Shown: piece after piece, positions 18,143-27,318 of the stretch
Position numbering within the stretch: position 1 is the first letter of the stretch
Layout: each line of letters opens with the position of its first letter
NCBI RefSeq assembly: GCF_000721705.1
Contig: NZ_JOJL01000006.1
Span: 62,001-126,000 of the forward strand
Direction: 5' to 3'
DNA: 64,000 nt
Source of the DNA: Actinoplanes subtropicus
Lineage (GTDB): Bacteria > Actinomycetota > Actinomycetes > Mycobacteriales > Micromonosporaceae
Notes under the pieces: model-generated
What the model saw: only the letters and a program-made list of their open reading frames with translations
What the model was told of the DNA's origin: nothing
Databases searched by the model: none
Position numbers and translations under genes: made by a program

Positions 18143-19245
18143 CGGGCACTCCGCAGCGGTAGCTCGGCGCGTACCTCGAAACCGCCCGCAGCCCGGGGGC
18201 CGGCGGCCAGGGTACCGCCCACCGCGCCGGCCCGCTCCCGCATCCCGGCCAGCCCGCGCCCCTCGGCGATCGGGCCGGCCGGGCCCTTCCCCTCGTCGCT
18301 GACCGTCACGGTCACCGACTCCGGCGCGTAGTCGAGGCGTACGGTCGCCCGCTCGGCCGCCGCGTGCCGCACCACATTGGTCAGTGCCTCCCGGACGATG
18401 CGATAACCGGCCACCTCCACCGCGGGCGGGACCTGCGGCCGGGCGCCGGCGATCAGCAGGGTCGCGTGCAGCCCGCCGTGGTTGACCGCCTCGACCAGGT
18501 CGGCCACGCGCGCCAGTCCGGCGGGCGGCTCGTCCAGCGGTTCGAGGGTCGCGCGCAGCTCGCGCAGCGCCTGGTCGCTGGCCTGACGCATGGCCCGCAG
18601 CGCCTCGGCGGCCCGTTCCGGCCGGCGGTCCAGCACGTGCAGCGCGACCCCGGCCTGCAGGTTGATCACCGCGAGGCTGTGGCCCACCACGTCGTGCACC
18701 TCCTGGGCGAACAGCAGGCGTTCCCGGTACTGGCGCTGGCGCTCCTCGGCCTCGGCGGCCCGGCGGGCGGCGCCGCGGTAGGCCCGCACGGCGACCCCGG
18801 CCAGCCACGGCGCGACCAGCCAGGCGGCCGGCAGCAGGACGAGCCGGCCGGTGGCCGAGGCGGCCGGCAGCGTCACCACCACCGCGGCGAGCACCGCCGC
18901 GCCGGAGACTCGCGGGGCGCGCCAGGCGCCGGCCGAATACGCGGCGACCGCGGCCAGTTGCAGGATCGAGCTGTACGGGTAGCCGAGGGCGAGATGACCG
19001 AGCGTGGCGGCGACCGAGACGCCCAGCGCGGCGAGCGGCCACCGCCGGCGTACGGCGAGCGCCGCGGCCGCGACCACCACCAGAGCGAAACCGGCCGCGC
19101 CCAGCCGCATGCCATGATCTCCGGCGGACTCCCGCGCGCCCAGCGCGGCCAGGACGCCCAGCAGCGCCGCCAGCGACGCGTCGACGGTCGGCGCCGCCCG
19201 CTCGCCGCCGCCGGTGACCGTGGCCCACCACGCGGTAACGTCCAC
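18139..19245 (-). CDS. Two-component sensor histidine kinase, HisKA_3 type
   Basis: 368 aa from GTG at 19245. The N-terminal half is hydrophobic (about six membrane helices, residues 20-155), followed by a basic linker and the HisKA_3 box FAQEVHDVVGHSLAVINLQ with the phosphoacceptor His, then a HATPase (VREALTNVVRHAAAERATV, DEGKGPAG, EGRGLAGMRERAG). The system faces the MMPL transporter, so export may be under its control; this is inference from position only. Confidence 0.93.
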   Translation of the reverse strand: MDVTAWWATVTGGGERAAPTVDASLAALLGVLAALGARESAGDHGMRLGAAGFALVVVAAAALAVRRRWPLAALGVSVAATLGHLALGYPYSSILQLAAVAAYSAGAWRAPRVSGAAVLAAVVVTLPAASATGRLVLLPAAWLVAPWLAGVAVRAYRGAARRAAEAEERQRQYRERLLFAQEVHDVVGHSLAVINLQAGVALHVLDRRPERAAEALRAMRQASDQALRELRATLEPLDEPPAGLARVADLVEAVNHGGLHATLLIAGARPQVPPAVEVAGYRIVREALTNVVRHAAAERATVRLDYAPESVTVTVSDEGKGPAGPIAEGRGLAGMRERAGAVGGTLAAGPRAAGGFEVRAELPLRSAR

Positions 19246-19387
19246 GAGCCGACCCTACGCAGCGGCGGCCCGCCGGGCATCATCGCGACGACGTATCCCG
19301 TGTCAACAGTGGACGTAGATGACAGCATCGAGGGGCGGGCCCGGCCACGGAGGGCCGGGCCGCGACGACCACGGGAGGAACCAGCTC

Positions 19388-19612
19388 ATGCCCGTCACCG
19401 TGAACCTCGACGCCGTCCTCACTCCGGACTTCCAGAACAGCTCGATCACCGATCTGGCCAACGCGCCCACCACCGCCCTGTCCGGGATCAGCCCGGAGCA
19501 GGCCGAGGGGCTGCGGCTGGCCTTCGGCATCGAGACGATCACCGATCTCGCCGACAACACCTTCGTCCGGGCTGCGATCGCTATCCGGGAAATGGCGAAG
19601 GTCGCCCAATAG
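19388..19612 (+). CDS. Small helix-hairpin-helix-like protein
   Basis: 74 aa, with GGGAGG 9 nt before the ATG. The core (ALSGISPEQAEGLRLAFGIE, then TITDLADNTFVRAAIAI) resembles helix-hairpin-helix modules of DUF4332-like proteins, in which a GI/GV hairpin joins two helices. It has no signal peptide. It lies between a divergent kinase and two secreted proteins and seems monocistronic. The function is unknown and the HhH assignment tentative. Confidence 0.65.
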   Translation: MPVTVNLDAVLTPDFQNSSITDLANAPTTALSGISPEQAEGLRLAFGIETITDLADNTFVRAAIAIREMAKVAQ

Positions 19613-19782
19613 GTCACTTCTGGCTCACCGGCCGAGATCCTCTTGCGGCCGGTGAGCACAATGGCACTCCCGGACATATCCATGGAGTTGCATTTACGGG
19701 TGCATGGGCTTCTGGTAACACCGGCAAGGGCGGCCGCAAACCCCTGACCGCCATCGGCCAGCCCGAAGAGGCGGTGTCACCC

Positions 19783-21228
19783 ATGCATCCAAGATCCTCT
19801 TTGCTACGTGTCGCGGTGGCCGTTCCGGCCGTGGCGGCGGTCGTGCTGATGGCCGCCGCACCGGCGGCGGCCAACGTGGCGCTGACCCAGGTCAGCACCG
19901 ACCCGTACACGGACGCGCAGGCGCAGCACCAGAGCGAGGTGGAACCGGACACCTTCGCATTCGGCAGCACCATCGTCTCGGCGTTCCAGGTCGGCCGGGT
20001 CTCCGGCGGCGGCTCCTCGAACATCGGCTGGGCGCGCTCCGGCGACGGCGGCGCCACCTGGACCAACGGCTTCCTGCCCGGCATCACCACCAACGGCGGC
20101 GGCACCTTCGGGCAGGCCAGCGACGCCTCGGTGGCCTTCGACGCCAAGCACAACGTCTGGCTCATCTCCAGCCTCGGCATCAGCGGCTCGACCGTGAACG
20201 TGCTGACCAGCCGCTCCACCGACGGCGGCCTGACCTGGTCCAACCCGGTGACCACCGCGACCGGCGCGAACGACAAGAACTGGATCGTCTGCGACAACAC
20301 GTCGACCAGCGCGTTCTTCGGCAACTGCTACACCGAGTACGACATCACCAGCGCCGGCGACTCGATCCGGATGCGGACCTCCACCAACGGCGGCGCCACC
20401 TGGGGCGCGGCGCTGGCGCCGGGCGGCAGCCACACCGGCCTCGGCGGGCAGCCGGTCGTCCTGCCCAACGGCCACGTCGTCGTGCCGTACCTGTCGCTGG
20501 CCGACACGATCCGCTCGTTCCGCAGCACCAACGGTGGCGCGTCATGGAACTCCACCGTCCAGGTCGCGACCATCAGCCACCACGACGCGAACGGCGGCCT
20601 GCGTGAGGAGGCGCTGCCCAGCGCGGAGGTTGACGCCGCCGGCACGGTCTACGTCAGCTGGTCGGACTGCCGGTTCCGCAGCGGCTGCCCGAGCAACGAC
20701 GTCGTGCTCGCCAAGTCGACCAGCGAGACGACCTGGGCCGCGCCGACCCGGGTGCCGATCGACGCCACCACCAGCACGGTCGACCATTTCACGCCGGGCA
20801 TCGGGGTGGACCGCTCCACCTCCGGCACGTCCGCGCGGATCGGGATGACGTACTACTTCTACCCGACCGCGTCGTGCACCGCGGCGACCTGCGTCCTCGA
20901 CGTCGGCTTCATCTCCTCCACCAACGGCGGCGCCTCGTGGAGCACCGCGACCCAGTTGGCCGGGCCGATGCCGCTGACCTGGATCCCGAACACGTCGCAG
21001 GGGCGGATGTACGGCGACTACATCTCCACCTCGGTGTTCAACGGCGGGAACGCCTACCCGGTCCTCGCGGTCGCCACCGCGCCCACCGGCAGCACGCTGC
21101 ACCTCGCCATGTCGGTGCCGACCGGCGGCCTCGCCGTCACCGGTGGGACGAACACCGCTGCCGGCGCGGCCGCCGCCGCGGCCGCACCGGCCGCCCGGGC
21201 CGGGGCCGTCCGGACCACAGCCCGATAG
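19783..21228 (+). CDS. Secreted BNR/Asp-box protein (sialidase-like propeller)
   Basis: 481 aa. A signal peptide occupies about residues 1-30 (VAAVVLMAAAPAAANVA). Asp-box repeats (S-x-D/N-x-G-x-x-W) occur at SGDGGATW, STDGGLTW, STNGGATW, STNGGASW and again STNGGASW, the hallmark of sialidase-type beta-propellers. The Arg triad and Asp/Glu/Tyr catalytic set of true sialidases could not be confirmed, so sialidase activity is not claimed. It ends with an Ala-rich tail. It is adjacent to a second BNR protein in the same orientation. Confidence 0.82.
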   Translation: MHPRSSLLRVAVAVPAVAAVVLMAAAPAAANVALTQVSTDPYTDAQAQHQSEVEPDTFAFGSTIVSAFQVGRVSGGGSSNIGWARSGDGGATWTNGFLPGITTNGGGTFGQASDASVAFDAKHNVWLISSLGISGSTVNVLTSRSTDGGLTWSNPVTTATGANDKNWIVCDNTSTSAFFGNCYTEYDITSAGDSIRMRTSTNGGATWGAALAPGGSHTGLGGQPVVLPNGHVVVPYLSLADTIRSFRSTNGGASWNSTVQVATISHHDANGGLREEALPSAEVDAAGTVYVSWSDCRFRSGCPSNDVVLAKSTSETTWAAPTRVPIDATTSTVDHFTPGIGVDRSTSGTSARIGMTYYFYPTASCTAATCVLDVGFISSTNGGASWSTATQLAGPMPLTWIPNTSQGRMYGDYISTSVFNGGNAYPVLAVATAPTGSTLHLAMSVPTGGLAVTGGTNTAAGAAAAAAAPAARAGAVRTTAR

Positions 21229-21442
21229 CCCGTCCTCGCGCTGACGCGGAGCACGCCGGCAACGGGGGGTGCCGGCGCGATCCGCACGCCGGGCAGGTTA
21301 GGGCAGGCCAGATGAGAGACACATGAAAGAGGCTGTTTCGACGTACGCCTAAATGGGTCGACGCATTGACCAGCACCAATGGTGGACCAGCGTCGATCAT
21401 TGTCCGCAGAAATCGCGATCTTCGAGCAAGGGGGCTCATTTC

Positions 21443-23323
21443 ATGACGCGATTGCGACGTACCATCGCTTTCCTGGCGGCCGGTTCCCTGGTCGCCCTCA
21501 CCCTGAATGTGGTGAGCGGTTCGACCGCGGCCGCGGCGCCGTTCGGCTACGCGCAGCTCAACACCATCCAGAAGCGGCTCGCCTCCGGACTTCTCACCTC
21601 CGAACTGAGCGGCGTGCAGGCGGCCGCGCGGCAGGCGGCGCCGGCCGGGACGTTCAGGTCCACCACCGCGACCTGCGCCGACCACTTCGGCAACAACGTC
21701 AAGGTCAACCAGAACTGCCTGAACCTCTCCGATCCCGACCTGCAGGGCCGGGCGCAGGCGCAGAACGAGACCTGGGCGGCGGTCGACCCGAACGACGCCA
21801 ACCACGTGATCTCCAGCTACAACGACTACCGGCGCGGCGACGGGACCTGCGGGGTGTCGTACTCGCAGAACGCCGGCAAGACCTGGGCGGACGCCACCAC
21901 CCCCAACGGCTTCACCCGGGGCACCGCGTTCGGCGGCGCCCGGCAGTACTGGCAGGCCGGCGGGGACACCTCGGTCGCCTGGGACACCCGCGGCAACGCG
22001 TACCTCTCCTGCCAGACCTTCATGCGTGGCCTGGTCGCCTCGGCCAACCCCGACCAGTCCAGCGCGTTCTACGTGTTCCGGTCCACCGGGACGAACGGCG
22101 CGTCCTGGAACTTCCCGGGCCGCCCGGTGGTCGAGCACAACGACGTCGCCGGCGCCGGCGACTTCCTGCTGGACAAGCAGCTGCTCACCGTCGACGCCAG
22201 CAGGACCAGCCCGTTCCGGGACCGGGTCTACGTGACCTGGACGACGTTCGCCGCCGACGGCACGTCCTACATCTACGAGGCGCACTCGGCCGACTACGGC
22301 GAGACCTTCAGCGCGCCCGTGCTGGTGAGCTCGACCAGCGCGCTGTGTGACAACACGATGGGCCTGCCGACGCCGCAGGGCACCTGCAACACCAACCAGT
22401 TCTCCCAGCCGTTCACCGCGCCCGACGGCACCCTCTACGTGACGTACGCGAACTTCAACAACGCGGTGGTCGCGCCGGAGAACCGCAACCAGATGCTGCT
22501 GTCCAAGTCCACCGACGGCGGCGCCAGCTTCAGCCCGCCGGTGCGGGTCGGCTACTACAACGACCTGCCGGACTGCGCGACCTACCAGAACGGCGCCGAC
22601 CCAGGCCGCGCCTGCATCCCGGAGAAGGGCCCGTCGTTCAACTCGATCTTCCGGGCCACCAACTACCCGATCGGCGCGGTCGATCCCACCCACCCGAACC
22701 GGGTCGTGGTGACCTACGGCTCGTACCTCAACCGCAACTCCAACGAGACGACCGGCTGCACCCCGGCGGGCTTCTCGGCGGCCGCGACCAACCTGTACAC
22801 CGGCGTCAAGACGACCTGCAACAACGACATCCTGCTGTCGGTGTCGACCAACAGCGGGGCCAGTTTCGGCAGCTCCGATGCCCGTACGGCGCCGGTGGTG
22901 ACCACGGCGAGCGGCCAGGCGCGCAGCGACCAGTTCTTCCAGGGCGCCGCCTACACGCCCAACGGCGCGCTGGTGGTCAGCTACTACGACCGGCAGTACG
23001 GCTCGGACAACAACACCGGGTTCTCGGACATCACCGTGTCGCAGTCCCGGAACGCGTCGACCTTCCGGCACGACCGGGCCACCTCGTCGAGCATGCCGCC
23101 GCCGACCCAGTTCAACGGCACGTTCTACGGCGACTACGCGGGCGTCGCGGCGACCAACCGCACCGCGTATCCGGTCTGGTCGGACACCCGGCCGGTCGAC
23201 CTGTTCCGGTGCCCCGGCACCGGAACCACCACGACACCGCCGAAGGTGTGCCAGGGCGGCGCGACCAACGCCTCGGTCGCCAACGACCAGGACATCTACA
23301 CCGTCGGCGTACCGATCACGTAG
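21443..23323 (+). CDS. Secreted BNR-repeat exo-glycosidase-like protein
   Basis: 626 aa from the ATG at 21443, with a purine-rich GGGGG-type ribosome binding site. A signal peptide spans residues 1-33 (FLAAGSLVALTLNVVSGSTA). The mature protein has BNR-like blades (SYSQNAGKTW, SADYGETFSAP, SKSTDGGASFSPP, STNSGASFGSS) and several cysteines suggesting disulfides. It is probably a large six-bladed propeller acting outside the cell. It is a distant paralogue of its upstream neighbour, separated by 215 bp, so each may have its own promoter. The substrate is unknown. Confidence 0.8.
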   Translation: MTRLRRTIAFLAAGSLVALTLNVVSGSTAAAAPFGYAQLNTIQKRLASGLLTSELSGVQAAARQAAPAGTFRSTTATCADHFGNNVKVNQNCLNLSDPDLQGRAQAQNETWAAVDPNDANHVISSYNDYRRGDGTCGVSYSQNAGKTWADATTPNGFTRGTAFGGARQYWQAGGDTSVAWDTRGNAYLSCQTFMRGLVASANPDQSSAFYVFRSTGTNGASWNFPGRPVVEHNDVAGAGDFLLDKQLLTVDASRTSPFRDRVYVTWTTFAADGTSYIYEAHSADYGETFSAPVLVSSTSALCDNTMGLPTPQGTCNTNQFSQPFTAPDGTLYVTYANFNNAVVAPENRNQMLLSKSTDGGASFSPPVRVGYYNDLPDCATYQNGADPGRACIPEKGPSFNSIFRATNYPIGAVDPTHPNRVVVTYGSYLNRNSNETTGCTPAGFSAAATNLYTGVKTTCNNDILLSVSTNSGASFGSSDARTAPVVTTASGQARSDQFFQGAAYTPNGALVVSYYDRQYGSDNNTGFSDITVSQSRNASTFRHDRATSSSMPPPTQFNGTFYGDYAGVAATNRTAYPVWSDTRPVDLFRCPGTGTTTTPPKVCQGGATNASVANDQDIYTVGVPIT

Positions 23324-23331
23324 CGCCCCGA

Positions 23332-23369
23332 TCGCCGGCGCGGCCGCCGCTCCGCGGTCGCGCCGGCGA
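23332..23369 (+). terminator. Hairpin terminator-like element
   Basis: TCGCCGGCGCG (23332-23342) and CGCGCCGGCGA (23359-23369) are perfect 11-bp complementary arms around a 16-nt loop, starting 9 nt after the BNR gene stop. There is no T tract, which is common for actinobacterial terminators. Confidence 0.6.
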
Positions 23370-23405
23370 CAGCGACCCCGTTGACCGGCGTGTCATGCTG
23401 GGCGG

Positions 23406-24431
23406 ATGAGGCAGGTTGTGCGCTTCGCCGGCACGCCGGCGGGCCGGGTCGCGTACGCGGTGACCGGCAGCGGGCCGCCACTGCTGTGCCTGCCCGGCTG
23501 GGTCTCGCACCTGGGCATGATGTGGGACGACCCCTCGCACCGGCGGTTCTTCGAGGCGCTGTCCGAGGGGCACACCGTGATCCGGTTCGACAAGCTCGGC
23601 TGCGGGCTGTCCGACCGGGCCCGCGACGACTTCACCCTGGAGTCCGAGCTGACCGTGGTCAAGGCGCTGGTCGGGCACCTCGGGCTGGAGCGGTTCGCGC
23701 TGTTCGGCACGTGCGACGGCGGGCAGGTCGCGGCGGCGTATGCGGCGAGCAACCCGGACGCGGTGACCCGGCTGATCGTCTACGGCAGCTGTGCCCGCGG
23801 CGCCGATCTCGCCCCGCCCGGCGTACGGCACTCGGTCCCGGCCCTGGTCCGGGCGCACTGGGGGCTGGGCTCGCGGGTGCTGGCCGACATCTGGTTCCCG
23901 GACGCGCCGGCCGAGGTGACCGGCATGTTCGCCCGCATGCAGCGGTCCGCGGCGACCGCCGAGATGGCTGCCGAGCTGCTCGAGATGTTCTACCGGTTCG
24001 ACGTCACCGACCTGCTGCCGGCGATCCGGGTGCCGACCCTGGTCGCGCACCGGCGGGGCAGCCGGGCCATCCCGTTCGAGCTGGGCCGGGAGATGGCCGC
24101 GCTGATCCCGGGCGCGCAGCTGGCCGCCTTCGAGGGCCGGGCGCAGCCGATCTACGCGGTCGGCGGGGAGGCCGCGGCAGTGACGGTCCGGTCGTTCCTG
24201 GGCGAGGCGCCCCGGCCGGCCGCCGCCGACGGGCCGCTGACCGAGCGGGAGTTCGAGGTGGCCGACCTGATCGCGGACGGGCTGACCAACGCCGAGATCG
24301 CCAAGCGACTGGTCCTGTCGGTGCGCACGATCGACGCGCACGTCGAGCACATCCGGGGCAAATTGGGCGTACGGGCGCGGACGCAGATCGCGGTCTGGGC
24401 CCGGATAGGTAGTCTCCCGGCGCCGAGATAG
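23406..24431 (+). CDS. Alpha/beta hydrolase fused to a LuxR-type HTH
   Basis: 341 aa. Residues 1-265 are an alpha/beta hydrolase (GSGPPLLCLPGW as oxyanion region, RFDKLGCGLSD, then the nucleophile elbow FGTCDGGQVAAAYA). Residues 275-335 are a LuxR/NarL HTH (LTEREFEVADLIADGLTNAE, then RTIDAHVEHIRGKLG). The elbow is G-T-C-D-G, so the usual Ser is Cys. The conserved late His is not clear. This looks like a ligand-sensing transcription factor using a hydrolase fold, or a Cys-dependent hydrolase-regulator. A -10-like element close to the ATG suggests a leaderless mRNA. Confidence 0.85.
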   Translation: MRQVVRFAGTPAGRVAYAVTGSGPPLLCLPGWVSHLGMMWDDPSHRRFFEALSEGHTVIRFDKLGCGLSDRARDDFTLESELTVVKALVGHLGLERFALFGTCDGGQVAAAYAASNPDAVTRLIVYGSCARGADLAPPGVRHSVPALVRAHWGLGSRVLADIWFPDAPAEVTGMFARMQRSAATAEMAAELLEMFYRFDVTDLLPAIRVPTLVAHRRGSRAIPFELGREMAALIPGAQLAAFEGRAQPIYAVGGEAAAVTVRSFLGEAPRPAAADGPLTEREFEVADLIADGLTNAEIAKRLVLSVRTIDAHVEHIRGKLGVRARTQIAVWARIGSLPAPR

Positions 24432-24479
24432 GTAAGGCCACCGATTCGGCGGCCCCCGCGGGAAAGTTAGCGTCGGGGC

Positions 24480-25154
24480 ATGCCGATCATCGATCCCGCC
24501 CTGGAGGGCCCGCCCGGCGCCTGCCAGGGCGGTTACGCCTGCGGCCTGCTCGCCGGGCACCTGCACGCCGACGCCGAGGTCACCCTGCGCAAGCCGGTGC
24601 CGCTCGGCACCGAGCTGCGGATCGCCCCGAGCGGCGCCGGGATGGCCCTGTACGCCGGGGACGAGCCGGTCGCCGAGGGCGTCAGCACCCGGTTGACCGA
24701 CGAGTCGCCGGAGCCGCCGACCTTCGCCGAGGCGCTGGCCGCCACCGCGGACTTCCCCGGGCTGCGCTCCCACCCGTACGCCAAATGTGTGGGTTGTGGG
24801 ACCGACCGCAGCGACCCGGCCGCCCTGCGGATCTTCCCCGGCCCGGTCTTCGGGCGCGACCTGCTCGCCGCGGTCTGGTATCCCGGCAAGCCGGTCACCA
24901 CCGAGGACGCCTGGGCGGCGCTGGACTGCCCGGGCGGCTGGGCGGCGATGCACCTGGGCAAGACCGACCGGCCGGCCGTGCTCGGCCGGATGGCGGCGCG
25001 GGTGTCGCTGCCGAGCGCGGCGGAGAACGCGTACATCCTGGTCGGCTGGCTTGGCGAGGTCGACGGCCGGAAGCTGACCGCCGGAACCGCCCTGTACTCG
25101 CGGGAGGGGACGCTGCACGGCTTCTCCCGGCAGACCTGGATCACGCTCCGATGA
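24480..25154 (+). CDS. Hotdog-fold thioesterase-like protein
   Basis: 224 aa. Two weak hotdog halves are visible: residues 1-75 (GPPGACQGGYACGLLAGHL, VTLRKPVPLGTEL) and 130-224 (ALDCPGGWAAMHL, ARVSLPSAAENAYILVGW). Between them is a CxGCGTD motif (AKCVGCGTDRSDPAALRIFP). It resembles acyl-CoA thioesterase-superfamily proteins seen next to LLM or acyl-CoA genes. Its TGA overlaps the ATG of the following LLM oxidoreductase, implying coupled translation. The substrate is unknown. Confidence 0.7.
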   Translation: MPIIDPALEGPPGACQGGYACGLLAGHLHADAEVTLRKPVPLGTELRIAPSGAGMALYAGDEPVAEGVSTRLTDESPEPPTFAEALAATADFPGLRSHPYAKCVGCGTDRSDPAALRIFPGPVFGRDLLAAVWYPGKPVTTEDAWAALDCPGGWAAMHLGKTDRPAVLGRMAARVSLPSAAENAYILVGWLGEVDGRKLTAGTALYSREGTLHGFSRQTWITLR

Positions 25155-26086
25155 GGCGCGGCATCGCGATCACGCCGATGGAGACCCGCGGCGACGTCAT
25201 CGTGCGCGCCGCCCGGCTCGCCGACGAGCTCGGCTACGAGGTGTTCTCGGTGGCCGAGGGGTGGGGGCTGGACGCCGCGGTCGTGCTGGCCGAGCTGGCC
25301 GTGTCCACCCGGCGGATCAGGTTGATGGCCGGTGTCCTCTCGGTGTGGGGGCGGTCCCCGGCGACGATCGCGATGACCGCCGCGACGCTGCACCGGCTCT
25401 CCGGCGGCCGGTTCGTGCTCGGTCTGGGGGCGAGCACGCGCCAGCTGGTGGAGGGGTGGCACGACGTCGCGTACGAGCGGCCGGCCGCTCGCCTGCGCGA
25501 GGTCACCACCCAGGTGCGCGGGCTGCTGGCCGGGGAACGGGCCCGGCCGTCGGTGACGCCGGCGGCCCGGGCGCTGCGCCTCGGCCAGCCGCCCGCGCCG
25601 GACGTGCCGATCTGGCTGGCCGCGGCCGGTGAGCGGACCGTCGGGGTGGCCGCCGACCTGGCCGACGGCTGGTACCCGATCTACCTGCGCCGGGAGCGGA
25701 TCCGCAAGGTCGCGGCCGGCTTCGCCCGGCCGGTCACCGTCGCGGCCGGGCCGTTCACCGTGGTCGACCCGGACGCCGGGGCGGCCCGGGCGGCGGTGGC
25801 CGCCTGCACCGCCGGGTACCTGGGCGCGATGGGCGACATCTATCCCCGCCTGGTGGCCGAGCAGGGGCTCGCGGCCGAGGTGGAGCTGGTCCGGGCCACC
25901 CGGACGGTGCCGGCCGGGGCGGAGGCGTTGCTCGGCGAGTTCACCGCGTACGGGACGGAGTCGACGGTCCGGCAGGCGCTGGAGCGCTGGGACGAGACGG
26001 CCGACATCACGCTGGTCGGGTTGCCGCCCGGCCTGCCCTGGCCCGCCGTCGAGGCCACCCTGCACGCCGCCGCGCCCGCGCGGTAA
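25151..26086 (+). CDS. LLM-class flavin/F420-dependent oxidoreductase
   Basis: 311 aa TIM-barrel of the luciferase-like family. Visible are RAARLADELGYEVFSVAEGW, AELAVSTRRIRLMAGVLSVW, TAATLHRLSGGRFVLGLG and VPIWLAAAGERTVGVAADLA, DGWYPIYL. In actinobacteria this branch normally uses coenzyme F420. Translationally coupled to the upstream hotdog protein, suggesting one pathway on an acyl or small organic substrate. The precise reaction is not predictable. Confidence 0.88.
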   Translation: MRRGIAITPMETRGDVIVRAARLADELGYEVFSVAEGWGLDAAVVLAELAVSTRRIRLMAGVLSVWGRSPATIAMTAATLHRLSGGRFVLGLGASTRQLVEGWHDVAYERPAARLREVTTQVRGLLAGERARPSVTPAARALRLGQPPAPDVPIWLAAAGERTVGVAADLADGWYPIYLRRERIRKVAAGFARPVTVAAGPFTVVDPDAGAARAAVAACTAGYLGAMGDIYPRLVAEQGLAAEVELVRATRTVPAGAEALLGEFTAYGTESTVRQALERWDETADITLVGLPPGLPWPAVEATLHAAAPAR

Positions 26087-26098
26087 CGTGCTCTGCTG

Positions 26099-26671
26099 TT
26101 GCCGACGGATGACGAACTCGCCGCCGCGCTCCTCACCGCCCGCCGCGGCGACGAGCGCGGCTTCGCCGTCCTCTGGCGCGCACTGCACCCGGCCGTGCTG
26201 CGCTACCTGCGGGTGGTCGCCGGGGAGGCGGCCGAGGACGCCGCGTCCGAGACGTGGCTGCAGGTCGCCCGGGATCTCGACCGGTTCACCGGCGGGCCGG
26301 GCGAGTTCCGCGGCTGGCTGTTCCGGATCGCCCGGCATCGCGGCATCGACGAGCTGCGCCGGGCCGGCCGCCGCCGGGAGGAGCCGGTCGAGGTGGTCGA
26401 GCCCGCCGGGAGCGGCCGGGACGCCGCCGCCGAGGTGATCGAGGGCGCCGAGACGGCGTGGGCGCTGGGCCGGGTGGCGGCGCTGCCGACCGACCAGGCC
26501 GAGGCGGTGATGCTGCGGATCGTGGCCGGGCTGGACGTCGCCGACACCGCCAAGGTGCTGGGCAAACGCCGGGGCGCGGTGCGGATCGCCACGATGCGCG
26601 GGCTGCGCCGGCTGGCCGGTGACCCGCAGGTCCGCGAGCGGGCCGGATACCGCGGCGGGGTGACGGGGTGA
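26099..26671 (+). CDS. ECF-type RNA polymerase sigma factor
   Basis: 190 aa, with region 2 (ARRGDERGFAVLWRALHPAV, AEDAASETWLQVARDLDRF, FRGWLFRIARHRGIDELR) and region 4 (LPTDQAEAVMLRIVAGLDVA, DTAKVLGKRRGAVRIA). The in-frame stop of the LLM gene lies at 26084-26086, so translation must start after it; TTG at 26099 is the best available start. It is followed by a membrane protein that overlaps by 4 bp and is probably its anti-sigma factor. Confidence 0.88.
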   Translation: MPTDDELAAALLTARRGDERGFAVLWRALHPAVLRYLRVVAGEAAEDAASETWLQVARDLDRFTGGPGEFRGWLFRIARHRGIDELRRAGRRREEPVEVVEPAGSGRDAAAEVIEGAETAWALGRVAALPTDQAEAVMLRIVAGLDVADTAKVLGKRRGAVRIATMRGLRRLAGDPQVRERAGYRGGVTG

Positions 26672-27318
26672 GGACGATACTGCGGGCGATCAGGGACCGC
26701 CGGGCCGCGCTGCACGAGGCGGACCGGCTGGTCGCGGGCGATCCGGCCGGGTCGGAGAGTCCGGGGCTCGACCACCTGCTGGCGGCGGTACGGGCGCCGG
26801 GGTCGGCCGCCGAGTTGCGCGGCGAGGCGGGGATGGCGGCCGCGATGGCAGCGGAGCGGCGCCGGGCGGCGAGCCGGAAGCGACGCGGGCCGGTGCGGAC
26901 CACGATCGTGGCCATCGTGGCGGGGCTGGCCCTGCTCATCGCGGGTGGGACGGCGCTGGCGACGCGGCACGGCCTCTTCGCCTCGCCACCTTCGCATACT
27001 TCTCCGACCTCCCCCGTTTCGCCCGCCTCGCCCGTTTCGTCCCCGCCCGTTTCGTCCCCGCCGAGGCCCACGCGCGTCACGCCGTCGCCGACGCCCGTGC
27101 CCACCACCGCCGGCCCGGCGAACAACGACTGGTGCGTGGCCTGGTGGACGGCCGAGGAGGGCGGGCACCCGATGAACGGCCGCGACCGCAAGGACCTCAC
27201 GGCCGCCGCGGGCGGGGCCGACAAGATCGCGGCGTACTGCGCGGCGGCGAAACCGACCACCTCCCCCACCGGCAAGGTCAAGAAGTCGCACAAGCCCAAG
27301 AAGACCAAGGGCACCTAG
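26668..27318 (+). CDS. Single-pass membrane protein, putative anti-sigma partner
   Basis: 216 aa from a GTG overlapping the sigma factor stop (GTGA). Residues 1-75 are charged and cytosolic, residues 78-97 form one membrane helix (TTIVAIVAGLALLIAGGTAL), and then a Ser/Pro/Thr-rich extracytoplasmic stalk leads to a small domain (NNDWCVAWWTAEEGGHPMNG, GADKIAAYCAAAKP) with two cysteines and a Lys-rich tail. The layout (sigma gene followed by one-TM protein) is that of anti-sigma factors, although the ZAS motif HxxxCxxC is absent. Confidence 0.7.
   Translation: MRTILRAIRDRRAALHEADRLVAGDPAGSESPGLDHLLAAVRAPGSAAELRGEAGMAAAMAAERRRAASRKRRGPVRTTIVAIVAGLALLIAGGTALATRHGLFASPPSHTSPTSPVSPASPVSSPPVSSPPRPTRVTPSPTPVPTTAGPANNDWCVAWWTAEEGGHPMNGRDRKDLTAAAGGADKIAAYCAAAKPTTSPTGKVKKSHKPKKTKGT

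Noticed and set aside
19783..21228. Calling the first BNR protein a sialidase
   Set aside because: Asp-boxes alone are not enough; the catalytic Arg triad and Tyr/Glu pair could not be identified.
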